NCBI GenBank assembly: GCA_963422385.1
Contig: OY729432.1
Span: forward strand, 3,844,001 to 3,908,000
Source of the DNA: JAJDTQ01 sp963422385
GTDB taxonomy: Bacteria; Desulfobacterota; Binatia; UBA9968; JAJDTQ01
Length of the DNA stretch: 64,000 bases
Direction of reading: 5' to 3'
The notes under the pieces were generated by a model. The model did not search any database, was not told the origin of the DNA, and saw only the letters and a program-made list of their open reading frames with translations. Every line of letters starts with the position of its first letter. The first letter of the stretch is position 1. Positions 7,462 to 15,954 of this stretch are shown in pieces. Position numbers and translations under genes: made by a program.

Positions 7462-7626
7462 CTGGTGTGGCGTCCCGTATGAACCGTGGACAAGATGCGC
7501 AGGACTTTTTGTCGTCGGCAGGGCGCGACAACGAGCAGTGGTCCATACCACGCGAGGCGAAGCAACGCAGCCGACGGCAAAAGGACCGGCGGATCTTGTC
7601 CACGGTTCATACGGGACGCCACACCA
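7462..7626. repeat. long hairpin: 35-bp perfect inverted repeat with imperfect extension (MITE-like)
   Basis: The 35 bases from 7462 (starting CTGGTGTGGCGTCC) recur exactly as reverse complement at 7592-7626, and pairing continues imperfectly for about 26 more bases toward the centre. It sits in the 265-base gap between the threonine synthase and CysO genes, the only large gap in the operon. It could be a small mobile element, or an RNA structure that sets the ratio between upstream and downstream genes. No transposase is encoded. Confidence 0.75.
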
Positions 7627-7646
7627 GTGCAAAGGGAGGTCTTTCC

Positions 7647-7925
7647 ATGAGTGTTCGTGTACGCGTTCCCACACCGCTGAGAAAATTCACCGAGGGATCG
7701 GATGAAGTGAATGCCAACGGCGAGACGGTTTCGGCCATGCTTGAGGATCTGGAGCAAAACCACCCTGGCATCAAAGAGCGCATCATGGACGACACCGGCA
7801 AGGTTCGCCGGTTCGTGAACGTCTATGTCAACGGGGATGATATTCGCTTTCTCAAGAACGTAGACACCGTGTTGAAGGACGGTGACAACATCTCGATCGT
7901 GCCTGCCATCGCGGGAGGCATGTAA
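7647..7925 (+). CDS. cysO: CysO-like ubiquitin-fold sulfur carrier protein (ThiS/MoaD family)
   Basis: 92 aa, preceded by AAAGGGAGGT. VPTPLRKFTEG, NANGETVSAMLEDLE, RRFVNVYVNGDDIRF and GDNISIVPAIAGG follow mycobacterial CysO closely. The protein ends G90-G91-M92, so one extra Met follows the diglycine. The last residue must be removed before adenylation and thiocarboxylate formation, but no JAMM-type protease (Mec/HcyD) is in the operon. It should carry sulfur as a thiocarboxylate from the E1-like enzyme to the CysM-like synthase, whose gene starts 8 bases downstream. Confidence 0.9.
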   Translation: MSVRVRVPTPLRKFTEGSDEVNANGETVSAMLEDLEQNHPGIKERIMDDTGKVRRFVNVYVNGDDIRFLKNVDTVLKDGDNISIVPAIAGGM

Positions 7926-7933
7926 CCCCGTTC

Positions 7934-8929
7934 ATGCTCGCCGCAATAACGAAACCCGCGCCCCCGCCGACCCGGGATCTCGCGAAAGTCGAGGCCGTTA
8001 GCGAGCTCGTCGGCAACACGCCCCTGGTGGAAATCAGGAGCGTCACCCGCGGCCTGCCTGAGGGGGTGAGGGTTCTCGCCAAGCTCGAAGGATTCAATCC
8101 GGGCGGTTCGGTGAAGGACCGGCCCGCGCTCGGGATGATCCGGGAAGCGATCCGTACAGGGCAGCTCGAACCGGGCCGGACCATCATCGATTCGACCTCG
8201 GGAAACACCGGAATAGCCGTTGCCATGATCGGCGCGGTGTTGGGCTACCCGGTGCGTCTGGTGCTGCCGTCCAATGTCAGCCAGGAACGCAAAGGCATCA
8301 TCCGGTCTTTCGGCGCGGAAGTCGTATTCAGTGATCCGATGGAAGGGTCCGATGGCGCCATCAGGCTCTGCCGCAAAATCGTCGGCGAGAATCCGGAAGC
8401 GTATTTCAAGCCCGATCAATACTTCAACCCCATGAACAGCCGCGCGCACTATGAAACGACGGGCCCGGAAATCCACCGTCAAACCGCCGGGGGCGTCACC
8501 CACTTCGTCGCCGGCGTCGGTACCGGCGGCACCGTCATGGGAGCCGGGCGTTTCCTGAAGGAGCGGAACCCCCGGATTCGGGTCATCGCGGTGGAGCCGG
8601 ACGCGGCGTTGCACGGACTCGAAGGGCTGAAACACATGGCCAGCTCCATTGTCCCCGGTATCTACCATGAAGAAGAACTCGACCTGAAAGTCCCCGTATC
8701 GACCGAGGATGCGTACGACATGGTCTACCGCCTGAGTCAGGAAGAAGGGCTGCTGGTGGGTCAGTCCTCCGGCGCCGCCATGGATGCGGCATTGCGGATC
8801 GCCCGGCAGTTGACCCACGGCACGGTGGTCACGGTGTTTCCCGACTTCGGGAGCCGTTACATGACGACCAATCCATGGACGACCTGGAAGGAAAACCTGG
8901 ATGTCGGCAACCTGGATTTCAACATTTGA
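7934..8929 (+). CDS. cysM: cysteine synthase, CysM-type (thiocarboxylate-dependent)
   Basis: 331 aa fold-type II PLP enzyme. K61 in NPGGSVKDRPA is the PLP lysine; STSGNTGIA (88-96) binds the substrate carboxylate; GVGTGGTVMGAGRFL binds the PLP phosphate. The C terminus extends past the usual CysK end (SRYMTTNPWTTWKENLDVGNLDFNI), as in enzymes that use protein thiocarboxylate. Likely reaction: O-phosphoserine or O-acetylserine plus CysO-thiocarboxylate, then release as cysteine. It is the last gene of the SAM-riboswitch operon. An alternative is an ordinary sulfide-dependent cysteine synthase. Confidence 0.87.
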   Translation: MLAAITKPAPPPTRDLAKVEAVSELVGNTPLVEIRSVTRGLPEGVRVLAKLEGFNPGGSVKDRPALGMIREAIRTGQLEPGRTIIDSTSGNTGIAVAMIGAVLGYPVRLVLPSNVSQERKGIIRSFGAEVVFSDPMEGSDGAIRLCRKIVGENPEAYFKPDQYFNPMNSRAHYETTGPEIHRQTAGGVTHFVAGVGTGGTVMGAGRFLKERNPRIRVIAVEPDAALHGLEGLKHMASSIVPGIYHEEELDLKVPVSTEDAYDMVYRLSQEEGLLVGQSSGAAMDAALRIARQLTHGTVVTVFPDFGSRYMTTNPWTTWKENLDVGNLDFNI

Positions 8930-9006
8930 AGACGCCGTCATCCCGAATGAGCTGAAACGCAACGGGAACGCGGGGCCCAACCCGCGTCGTGCGATATGAA
9001 ACGGCC

Positions 9007-10164
9007 ATGATTATCCGCTGTCCAAGCTGTTCCACGACGTACAAGGTAAACGGCAGCGTCTTCGACGCGCCCAAGCCTACCTTCCGTTGCTCTCGCTGCA
9101 GGCACATCTTCACCTTTCAGATCCGCCTGCAGTTGCACGACGAGGAATCGCCGGTGGCCGACCCGGCGACGGACCCGATGCCGGCGGCGGGCGCGGCCGG
9201 CTACGGGCCCGTTCCCGCCAGCGGACCCGATACCGGCGGGGAGCCCTACGCCCAAGGCCTTGCGGACACCCACGACGGCGAGGCTTCCCGGGTCGCTTCC
9301 ACTCAATCCCACACCGAAACGGCGCAGGGCGCTCCGGAGTTGCCGCGCACGCAGGCCGACGTCGAGCCGGCAAACCGGGATACCGATGAGGCTCAAGCGG
9401 CCGGTGACGATTCCGGCGGGACCCGGTTCGAGTACCCGGGCTTCGGCCCGTTGGTGGAGGCGGACCGGCCTGATGTGCAGCAGCCGGAATCGTTGGAGCA
9501 GGCTGCCGCCGCTGAGTACGACGACGTCCCTGTCCCAACTGCGCGGAAGCCGGACTTCGAGATCGACGATGATTTCCTGATCCCGCCCAGGCGGGAGGCC
9601 GCGCCGCGCCGGCCGCCACACGCCAACACCCAGGGTTCCATCGTACCGTTGGTGAGCCTCGTCGCTCTGGCGCTGTTTGCCTTCGTTCTGGTGACGGTGA
9701 TCTATCAGGTCAACCCGCAGCCGCTGGACTCGGTGCTACGACGAATACCATGGTACGGCAGTACCGTGTTCGAGGACCGGCACTTCAAGAGAACCCTGGT
9801 GTTTGAATCGCTGGCATCGGGAGTGCGGCCGGTGCTGAATCAAACGGAGGTCTTCATCGTCTCCGGCAAGCTGGTCAACCGTAACGACCGGAGCATCCAC
9901 AAAGTCCGGATAGAGGCTCAACTCTTCGATGCGGAAGGTAAACAGGTCGGCCGGCAGGTCACATTCGTGGGAAACGCGATTTCGGCCAAGATCATACAGG
10001 ATATGACGTTTCGCGAGATTTCGTTGCTACAGAGCCTCAAGCCCCAGAGCGCCTATCGAATACCCGCCAATGGATCGGCGAGCTTCACCATCGTCTTTCC
10101 CAAGCCGAGGGCGGCGGTGGAATCCTTCACCTGCCGGGTTCTTTCAGCCGAGACCCAAGCCTAG
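9007..10164 (+). CDS. MJ0042-type zinc-ribbon/DUF3426 membrane protein
   Basis: 385 aa. It starts MIIRCPSCSTTYKVNGS and continues to a second CxxC (FRCSRCRHIF), the MJ0042 zinc finger. A long acidic Pro/Ala-rich low-complexity linker follows (about residues 50-205). Then comes one membrane helix (SIVPLVSLVALALFAFVLVTVI) and a periplasmic DUF3426 beta domain (VSGKLVNRNDRSIHKVRIEAQLFD). Function is unknown; such proteins are common in delta- and betaproteobacteria. The upstream GTG start at 8989 would put six residues before the zinc finger, so ATG 9007 is preferred. The stop codon TAG is shared with a dispersed repeat. Confidence 0.8.
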   Translation: MIIRCPSCSTTYKVNGSVFDAPKPTFRCSRCRHIFTFQIRLQLHDEESPVADPATDPMPAAGAAGYGPVPASGPDTGGEPYAQGLADTHDGEASRVASTQSHTETAQGAPELPRTQADVEPANRDTDEAQAAGDDSGGTRFEYPGFGPLVEADRPDVQQPESLEQAAAAEYDDVPVPTARKPDFEIDDDFLIPPRREAAPRRPPHANTQGSIVPLVSLVALALFAFVLVTVIYQVNPQPLDSVLRRIPWYGSTVFEDRHFKRTLVFESLASGVRPVLNQTEVFIVSGKLVNRNDRSIHKVRIEAQLFDAEGKQVGRQVTFVGNAISAKIIQDMTFREISLLQSLKPQSAYRIPANGSASFTIVFPKPRAAVESFTCRVLSAETQA

Positions 10165-10198
10165 GAGCCTGTCCGGGTAAGCGAATCGTAGCGAGAGG
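10163..10198 (+). repeat. dispersed repeat end (AGGAGCCTGTCCG family)
   Basis: AGGAGCCTGTCCGGGTAAGC and the following GAATCGTAGCGAGAGG match the terminal part of the 170-bp element at 60774-60943 and the copy at 62105. The DUF3426 stop codon TAG overlaps its first bases. No inverted partner is found nearby in the non-coding gap that runs to 10301. Confidence 0.6.
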
Positions 10199-10301
10199 GA
10201 GGGACCACGGCCGCCCTGTTGTGAAGCGGCGCGACCGATGATGGAGGACCACCCACGCGGTTGGATAAGTTGGATAATCCGAGGGTGTTCGGGGGGCGTG
10301 G

Positions 10302-10496
10302 TCAATTCTTGGTGGAGTCCTTGCCTTCGCCCTTGTCGGTGGCGGTCACGTCGATCTCGTCCGGCTCGTGGAGCGACTTGCGAAAGCTCTTGATCCCCTT
10401 GCCGAGCCCCTGACCGATCTCCGGAAGCCTCCGGCTGAAGAGCACGAGGACGATCACCATGATGATCAGCAGTTCCCAGATACCAAGGCCAAACAT
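10302..10496 (-). CDS. tatA: twin-arginine translocase subunit TatA/TatE
   Basis: 64 aa. An N-terminal membrane helix (FGLGIWELLIIMVIVLVLFS) is followed by the amphipathic helix RRLPEIGQGLGKGIKSFRKSL with the conserved F/L-G-R-LPE-hinge pattern, and a charged tail. TatA forms the size-variable pore for export of folded proteins. The other Tat genes are not in the window. Size and motifs are complete. Confidence 0.93.
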   Translation of the reverse strand: MFGLGIWELLIIMVIVLVLFSRRLPEIGQGLGKGIKSFRKSLHEPDEIDVTATDKGEGKDSTKN

Positions 10497-10646
10497 GACG
10501 CCATTCTATCCCAAAAGACGCGACATTGACAGCCGTGGAGCAAGAACCCATACCCTTCGGCCCTTCCAGTGCAATCAAAACAAGGTGATGATAAAGAGGA
10601 CTGGCGGGCTCTTGCCGAATCCCACGGGCTGCCGGAGGTGGTTTCA

Positions 10647-11375
10647 ATGCTCAAGCTCTATCATTGGTGGAGTTCCACCTGTTCGCGTCGCGTACGCATC
10701 GCCTTGGCCGCGAAACAACTCTCGTGGGAGAGCACCTACGTCAATCTCCCGAAATTCGAGAACCTCGAGCCTTGGTACGTCGCGCTGAATCCCAAGGGTG
10801 TCGTGCCCACCCTCGTGCATGACGACCGGATCATCGTCGAGTCCAATTTCATCCTGGAGTACCTCGACGACGTGTGGCCGGAGGCGCCGTTGAGACCCGA
10901 AGACCCTTACGAGCGGGCGCGCATGCGGATCTGGATGGACAGGTTCGAGCATGTCCTCCATCGCAACGTGAACGTCATTTCCTTCATCAGACAGGGCCGG
11001 TACAAACGCTACGAGCACCTTTCCGAAGAAGAACGCGAAGCCGCCATCCGAATGCAACCGACGGAAGAGAAGCGGGCGTTGCTGTCGGACCGGCTGAGGA
11101 ACGGCATCTCGGAGGAGCAAATGGCCTGTGCGGAAGCCCGACTGGCCGAGATACTGGATGACGTGGAAGATGCCTTGGCGGATCGGCCGTGGCTCAACGG
11201 TGACAGGATGTCGCTAGCGGATTGCTCCATCGCACCGTTTATCGAACGATTCGAAGCCAACGGGCTGGAGCGGCTGGTGGACTGGAACACGCGGCCCGCG
11301 GTGGGCGCATGGTGGGCGCGATTGCAGGCGACCCAAGCGTTCCGGACTGCGTACTCCTTCAAGGCGCCGCAGTAG
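10647..11375 (+). CDS. glutathione S-transferase family protein
   Basis: 242 aa. The N-terminal thioredoxin fold LKLYHWWSSTCSRRVRIALAAKQL has Ser/Cys at the active-site turn. It is followed by the cis-Pro segment KGVVPTLVHDD and the gamma-Glu-binding IVESNFILEYLDDVWP. The C-terminal helical domain ends with WLNGDRMSLADCSIAPFIERFE, the N-capping box typical of GSTs. The substrate is unknown; zeta/theta-like enzymes with this SxC turn act on small organic acids or halides. ATG 10647 is chosen because the 26 residues upstream are unlike the family. Confidence 0.87.
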   Translation: MLKLYHWWSSTCSRRVRIALAAKQLSWESTYVNLPKFENLEPWYVALNPKGVVPTLVHDDRIIVESNFILEYLDDVWPEAPLRPEDPYERARMRIWMDRFEHVLHRNVNVISFIRQGRYKRYEHLSEEEREAAIRMQPTEEKRALLSDRLRNGISEEQMACAEARLAEILDDVEDALADRPWLNGDRMSLADCSIAPFIERFEANGLERLVDWNTRPAVGAWWARLQATQAFRTAYSFKAPQ

Positions 11376-11384
11376 CGCGCGGCG

Positions 11385-11400
11385 CCGGACAGACTCCTAG
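11385..11400 (-). repeat. short AGGAGyCTGTCCGG repeat overlapping the gcvP stop
   Basis: On the minus strand this reads CTAGGAGTCTGTCCGG, 15 of 16 identical to the copy at 10161-10176. The TAG inside it is the gcvP stop codon. A third copy, CTAGGATCCTGTCCGG, sits at the gcvT stop. Confidence 0.5.
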
Positions 11401-14288
11401 GCGTAGGCCGACACCGGAGCGCAAGTGCAAACCAGGTTCCGGTCGCCGTAGGCATTGTCAACCCGGCCCACCGGCACCCAGAACTTGCGCTGTCGCACCC
11501 ACTCCCGCGGAAACGCTGCCTTGTCGCGGGAATACGGGTGTTGCCAATCTTCCGACAACAGGTGAAAAACGCTGTGGGGGGCGTTCTTCAGCACGTTGTC
11601 CCGAGGGTCCGCGGCACCCGTCTCGATCTCCCGGATCTCCTCGCGGATGGCGATCATGGCGTCACAGAAACGCTCCAGCTCCGCCAGGGACTCGCTCTCC
11701 GTCGGTTCGATCATCAGCGTGCCCGCCACCGGCCATGACATGGTCGGCGCATGAAAACCGTAATCCATGAGCCTCTTGGCCACGTCGTCCACCGTAACAT
11801 TGGCCGACGCCTTGAACGGACGCACGTCGACGATGCATTCGTGAGCCACCATGACGCGCTTGCCGCGGTATAGAATCCGGTAGTCCGACGAAAGCCGGTG
11901 CGCAATGTAGTTGGCGTTCAGCACGGCTACCTGAGTGGCCCGGGTCAGCCCCGCGGCGCCCATCATGGCGATATAGGCCCAGGATATCGGCAGGATACCC
12001 GCGCTGCCCCAGGGCGCGGAAGACACCGCGGTGATGCCCTCGGGCGGACCGCATTCGGGCACCACTCCGTGCGAAGGAAGAAATGTCCTTAGGTGCTCTC
12101 CCACCGCCAGGGGCCCGACACCCGGTCCGCCCCCACCGTGCGGTATGCAGAACGTCTTGTGAAGGTTCAAGTGGCACACGTCCGGCCCGATGCGTCCCGG
12201 CTGGCACAGCCCCACCAGCGCATTGAGGTTGGCGCCGTCCAGATAGACTTGGCCACCCCCCTCGTGGACCAGACGGCAGATGTCGATGATGGCTTCCTCG
12301 AACACTCCGTGGGTGGAGGGATAGGTGACCATCAGCGCAGCCAGACGGTCGCTGAACCGGTCGACCTTGGCGCGCAAGTCGTCCAGGTCGATGTTGCCGT
12401 CATCATCGCAATCCACCACCACCACGCTCAATCCCGCCAGCACCGCGCTGGCGGGATTGGTGCCGTGGGCGGAGCCGGGAATGAGGCAGACGTCGCGCTG
12501 CTGCTGGCCGTTGGCAGTGTGATACTTCCGGATCACCAGCAGCCCCGAGTACTCCCCCTGGGAGCCGGCATTGGGCTGAACCGACACCGCGGCAAACCCG
12601 GTAATGGCGGCCAGCCACTCCTCGAGCCGGGCAATCAGCCGGCGATACCCACGGGTCTGGTCCGCGGGCGCGAAGGGATGCATCCGGGCGAACTCCGGCC
12701 AAGTCACGGGAATCATCTCGGCGGTGGCGTTGAGCTTCATGGTGCAGGAACCCAGCGGTATCATGGACTGCACCAGGCTCAGGTCCTTGGCCTGAAGCCG
12801 GGCCATGTAGCGCAGCATCTGGGTCTCGGAATGGTGCTGGTTGAACACCTCCGCTTCCAGGAATCCGCTTTGGCGGACGTAACCCTCCGGCAGGTGCGGA
12901 CGCGCCTCCCGCGCCATGGCGGTGACCGGATCATCCTCCCCCAACGGGACGCCGAAAACCTGCAATAGTTCCCGTACATCGTCGCCGCCGGTGGTCTCGT
13001 CCAGGGAGATGTGCAACCGATCGCCGGACGGCCGTCCGAGATTGATGCCGCGTTCCGCCGCCGACCGCTGGATGCCCTCGGCCCTGTCGGCGTCGACACG
13101 GAGGGTGTCGAAGAAGCCGTCCGCGGCCAGCGTGAAGCCGGCGTCCGTGAGGCGTTCCGCCAGAAAGGAGGCGTAGCCGTGAACCCGCGATGCGATGTTC
13201 CGGAGGCCGGACGGACCGTGGTACACCGCATACATGGAAGCCATCACCGCCAGCAGCACCTGCGCCGTACAGATGTTGCTGGTGGCCTTCTCCCGACGGA
13301 TATGCTGCTCGCGGGTCTGCAAGGCCAGCCGTAGCGCCGGCTGCCCGTGAGCGTCCCGGGAAACCCCAACCAGACGCCCGGGAATCATTCGTTTGTACTT
13401 CTCCCGGGTGGCGAGAAAGCCCGCGTGGGGGCCGCCGAAGCCCATGGGCACTCCGAAGCGCTGGGCGCTGCCGACGACGATATCCGCGCCCAGTTCTCCG
13501 GGGGGCGTCAGCAGACACAGGCTGAGCAGATCGGTAGCCACGATGCTCACCATGCCGCGCTCCCGGCATTGGCGGACGAACGCTTTCAGGTCCGGGATCG
13601 CTCCGCTGGCGGCCGGATACTGGATGAACCCGGCGAACGCGTCGGCCGGAGGCTCTCCGCCCGGGGCATCCGTGACCCGTTCCACTCCGATGGGTGCGGC
13701 TCGCGTGCCCACCACCTCCAGGGTCTGCGGGAAGGAGTCCTCGGAAACGAACAGCTTGCAGCGCGGACCGAGGCTCTGCGCGTGTCCCTGCTTCTCCACG
13801 TTGAAGGCCAGGAACACGGCTTCCGCGGCTGCGGTCCCCTCGTCCAGCAGGGAGGCGTTGGCGACGTCCATGGCCGTGAGGTCCGTGACCATGGTCTGGA
13901 AATTCAACAGGGCCTCCAGACGGCCCTGGGAGATCTCCGGTTGATAGGGCGTGTAGGCAGTGTACCAGCCCGGATTCTCGAGGATGTTCCTGAGGATGAC
14001 GGTGGGCGTGTAGCAGTCGTAGTAGCCCATGCCGATGTAGGACCGGGACGGTCGGTTGGCATCGGCGATGTCCCGGGCTTCGCGCAGAAGCTGCTCTTCG
14101 GTCAGAGGCTCGGGCAGGTCCAGGCGGCCGGACATGCGAATGCTTTCCGGCACCGCCAGCTCCATCAACGCTTCGACGGAGTCCAGGCCCAGAACCCCGA
14201 GCATCTCCCGGACCTCCGCCGCACCGGGCCCGATGTGCCGCGACGAAAACAGCTCCCGAAACGAATGCCTGTGATCTGCCTGGTCCAT
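11397..14288 (-). CDS. gcvP: glycine dehydrogenase (decarboxylating), P-protein
   Basis: 963 aa single-chain P-protein. The N-terminal half opens with FSSRHIGPGAAEVREMLGVLG. The C-terminal half holds the PLP lysine motif LNLHKTFCIPHGGGGPG and the SPLGSCTMKLNATAEM-like segment (MIPLGSCTMKLNATAEM). It decarboxylates glycine and transfers the aminomethyl group to lipoyl-GcvH. ATG 14288 is preferred over a TTG at 14306 that overlaps gcvH. It belongs to the minus-strand series folD, gcvT, gcvH, gcvP. The stop codon lies inside a dispersed repeat. Confidence 0.96.
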   Translation of the reverse strand: MDQADHRHSFRELFSSRHIGPGAAEVREMLGVLGLDSVEALMELAVPESIRMSGRLDLPEPLTEEQLLREARDIADANRPSRSYIGMGYYDCYTPTVILRNILENPGWYTAYTPYQPEISQGRLEALLNFQTMVTDLTAMDVANASLLDEGTAAAEAVFLAFNVEKQGHAQSLGPRCKLFVSEDSFPQTLEVVGTRAAPIGVERVTDAPGGEPPADAFAGFIQYPAASGAIPDLKAFVRQCRERGMVSIVATDLLSLCLLTPPGELGADIVVGSAQRFGVPMGFGGPHAGFLATREKYKRMIPGRLVGVSRDAHGQPALRLALQTREQHIRREKATSNICTAQVLLAVMASMYAVYHGPSGLRNIASRVHGYASFLAERLTDAGFTLAADGFFDTLRVDADRAEGIQRSAAERGINLGRPSGDRLHISLDETTGGDDVRELLQVFGVPLGEDDPVTAMAREARPHLPEGYVRQSGFLEAEVFNQHHSETQMLRYMARLQAKDLSLVQSMIPLGSCTMKLNATAEMIPVTWPEFARMHPFAPADQTRGYRRLIARLEEWLAAITGFAAVSVQPNAGSQGEYSGLLVIRKYHTANGQQQRDVCLIPGSAHGTNPASAVLAGLSVVVVDCDDDGNIDLDDLRAKVDRFSDRLAALMVTYPSTHGVFEEAIIDICRLVHEGGGQVYLDGANLNALVGLCQPGRIGPDVCHLNLHKTFCIPHGGGGPGVGPLAVGEHLRTFLPSHGVVPECGPPEGITAVSSAPWGSAGILPISWAYIAMMGAAGLTRATQVAVLNANYIAHRLSSDYRILYRGKRVMVAHECIVDVRPFKASANVTVDDVAKRLMDYGFHAPTMSWPVAGTLMIEPTESESLAELERFCDAMIAIREEIREIETGAADPRDNVLKNAPHSVFHLLSEDWQHPYSRDKAAFPREWVRQRKFWVPVGRVDNAYGDRNLVCTCAPVSAYA

Positions 14289-14302
14289 GTCCTCAAGCGG
14301 AG

Positions 14303-14710
14303 TCAAGCACCGTCGTCGTCATCCGGCTGGCCTTCACAGTACTCTTCGTATTCCTCCGGCGTCATGAGATCATCCAACTCGTCGACATCCGACATGCTGA
14401 CCTTGATGATCCAGCCTTCTCCGTAGGGGTCTTCGTTGACAAGCTCCGGCGTCTCCGGCAGAGCGTCGTTGACCTCGGTCACGGTACCGCTCACCGGTGC
14501 ATAGAGATCCGAAACCGCCTTCACCGATTCCACCGCGCCAAAGGGATCGTCCTTGCTGATCTTCTCCCCCAGCCTCGGCGCCTCCACGTACACCACGTCC
14601 CCCAGCTCGTTCTGGGCGAAATCCGATATGCCGATGACGGCGTGGTCGTCGTTCTCCACCAACACCCACTCGTGCTCCCTCGAATACCGCAGACCCTTCG
14701 GGTACTCCAT
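14303..14710 (-). CDS. gcvH: glycine cleavage system H protein
   Basis: 135 aa with AAGGAGG ahead of ATG. The lipoylation motif is GAVESVKAVSDLYAPVSG, where the Lys carries lipoate. EHEWVLVENDDHAVIGISDFAQNELGD is the standard N terminus. The C-terminal tail is slightly long and very acidic (EGQPDDDDGA). It shuttles the aminomethyl group from GcvP to GcvT. Fourteen bases separate it from the gcvP start. Confidence 0.96.
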   Translation of the reverse strand: MEYPKGLRYSREHEWVLVENDDHAVIGISDFAQNELGDVVYVEAPRLGEKISKDDPFGAVESVKAVSDLYAPVSGTVTEVNDALPETPELVNEDPYGEGWIIKVSMSDVDELDDLMTPEEYEEYCEGQPDDDDGA

Positions 14711-14808
14711 CGGTTCCTCCTTGACCGCTCTGCCGCCGTTCCGGCTCGTGCTCCGCTACCAGTAACCGTCCTGGCAAGCAGGAATCCACCGCGACTCCCC
14801 CAACCCGG

Positions 14809-14824
14809 ACAGGATCCTAGACGA
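14809..14824 (-). repeat. AGGAnCCTGTCCGG repeat overlapping the gcvT stop
   Basis: The minus strand reads CTAGGATCCTGTCCGG or a close equivalent at the gcvT stop codon (TAG at 14819-14817). It matches the copies at the ends of the DUF3426 and gcvP genes. Confidence 0.45.
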
Positions 14825-15902
14825 ATGGGACACGGACGATGCGGCCTCGGACCCGGCGGCGGCGGATCTCCACCCGCACCTCCGTGCCCCGAGCCGCCGC
14901 ATCAGCCGACACATAACCCAGGGCGATGGCCTTGCCCAGGGTCGGAGACCGCGTGCCGCTGGTGACTCGTCCGACCTCGCGGTCGTCGTGAAATATCGGA
15001 TAGCCCTCACGGGCGATACCCGCCTCCTCCATCTCCATGCCTACCAGGCGCCGTCGCGGCGGCTCTTTCCGCGACAGCGCCTCGGACCCGATGAAAGGAC
15101 CCTTGTCGAGCCTGGTGACCCAGCCGAGCCGCGCTTCCATCGGTGTGGTGGTCTCGTCGAGCTCGTGTCCGTAGAGGGCAAACCCCTTCTCGAGACGGAG
15201 CGTGTCCCTGGCTCCCAGTCCGGCAGGCTCCACCTCGCCGGTACCCATCAGGGCATCCCACAGCCGGACGCCGTCGTCCGCCGGGTAATAGAGCTCGAAG
15301 CCGTCCTCGCCGGTATATCCCGTGCGTGAAACGATGCAGCGGACTCCGCTGACCTCGCCGACAAGGAAGTGGAACGCCTTGAGGGCGGGCAACTCCAGCG
15401 CCGTCAACGGTTGCAGGATCGCCTCCGCCGCGGGCCCCTGAAGCGCCAGCAGCGCGTAAGTGTCGCTCACGTCCCGCACGGTGACGGCATCGCCCGCGTG
15501 GCCTGCCAGCCACGCGAGGTCAACGGCGCGCCTGGCAGCGTTGACACAGAGCAGATACCGGTCGGCCTCCAGCCGAAAAATCACCAGGTCGTCGATGACC
15601 CCGCCCCGATCGTTCAACAACAGCGTGTACTGCGCCTGCGACGGGTTCAGCCGCTCGACGTCGTTGGTGGTAACCCGTTGACAGAAGCCCTCGGCTCCGG
15701 GGCCCCGCACGTCGATCTCCCCCATGTGGCTCACGTCGAAAAGGCCCGCTCTCGACCGCACTGCCGAGTGCTCGGCCCGGATGCCCCGGTACTGAACCGG
15801 CATCTCCCAACCCGCGAACTCCACCATGCGAGCCCCCAATGCCTTGTGCCGGGCATGAAGGGGACTCTTCCCGAGTTCTCGACCTTGCGCTCCTCCGGTC
15901 AT
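14817..15902 (-). CDS. gcvT: aminomethyltransferase, glycine cleavage T protein
   Basis: 361 aa. LHARHKALGARMVEFAGWEMPVQY is the family N terminus. VSHMGEIDVRGP, QYTLLLNDRGGVIDDLVIFRL (with the catalytic Asp of NDxGGxxDD) and RTGYTGEDGFELY are folate-site segments. The C terminus has GxVTSGTRSPTLGKAIALGYV. It releases ammonia and makes 5,10-methylene-THF, the substrate of the neighbouring FolD. The order with folD makes the one-carbon logic of the cluster clear. Confidence 0.95.
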   Translation of the reverse strand: MTGGAQGRELGKSPLHARHKALGARMVEFAGWEMPVQYRGIRAEHSAVRSRAGLFDVSHMGEIDVRGPGAEGFCQRVTTNDVERLNPSQAQYTLLLNDRGGVIDDLVIFRLEADRYLLCVNAARRAVDLAWLAGHAGDAVTVRDVSDTYALLALQGPAAEAILQPLTALELPALKAFHFLVGEVSGVRCIVSRTGYTGEDGFELYYPADDGVRLWDALMGTGEVEPAGLGARDTLRLEKGFALYGHELDETTTPMEARLGWVTRLDKGPFIGSEALSRKEPPRRRLVGMEMEEAGIAREGYPIFHDDREVGRVTSGTRSPTLGKAIALGYVSADAAARGTEVRVEIRRRRVRGRIVRVPFV

Positions 15903-15933
15903 GGTTACCGACTCCCGGGCCGGCTGCCGGCAC

Positions 15934-15954
15934 GGGCGGGTTTGAAACCCGCCC
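15934..15954. repeat. palindromic repeat GGGCGGGTTT-centred (REP-like)
   Basis: GGGCGGGTTT and AAACCCGCCC flank a central G, a perfect 10-bp palindrome lying between gcvT and the folD stop. Related copies occur near 30284, 36420, 51263, 55484 and 56399, so this is a dispersed extragenic palindrome. Confidence 0.7.
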
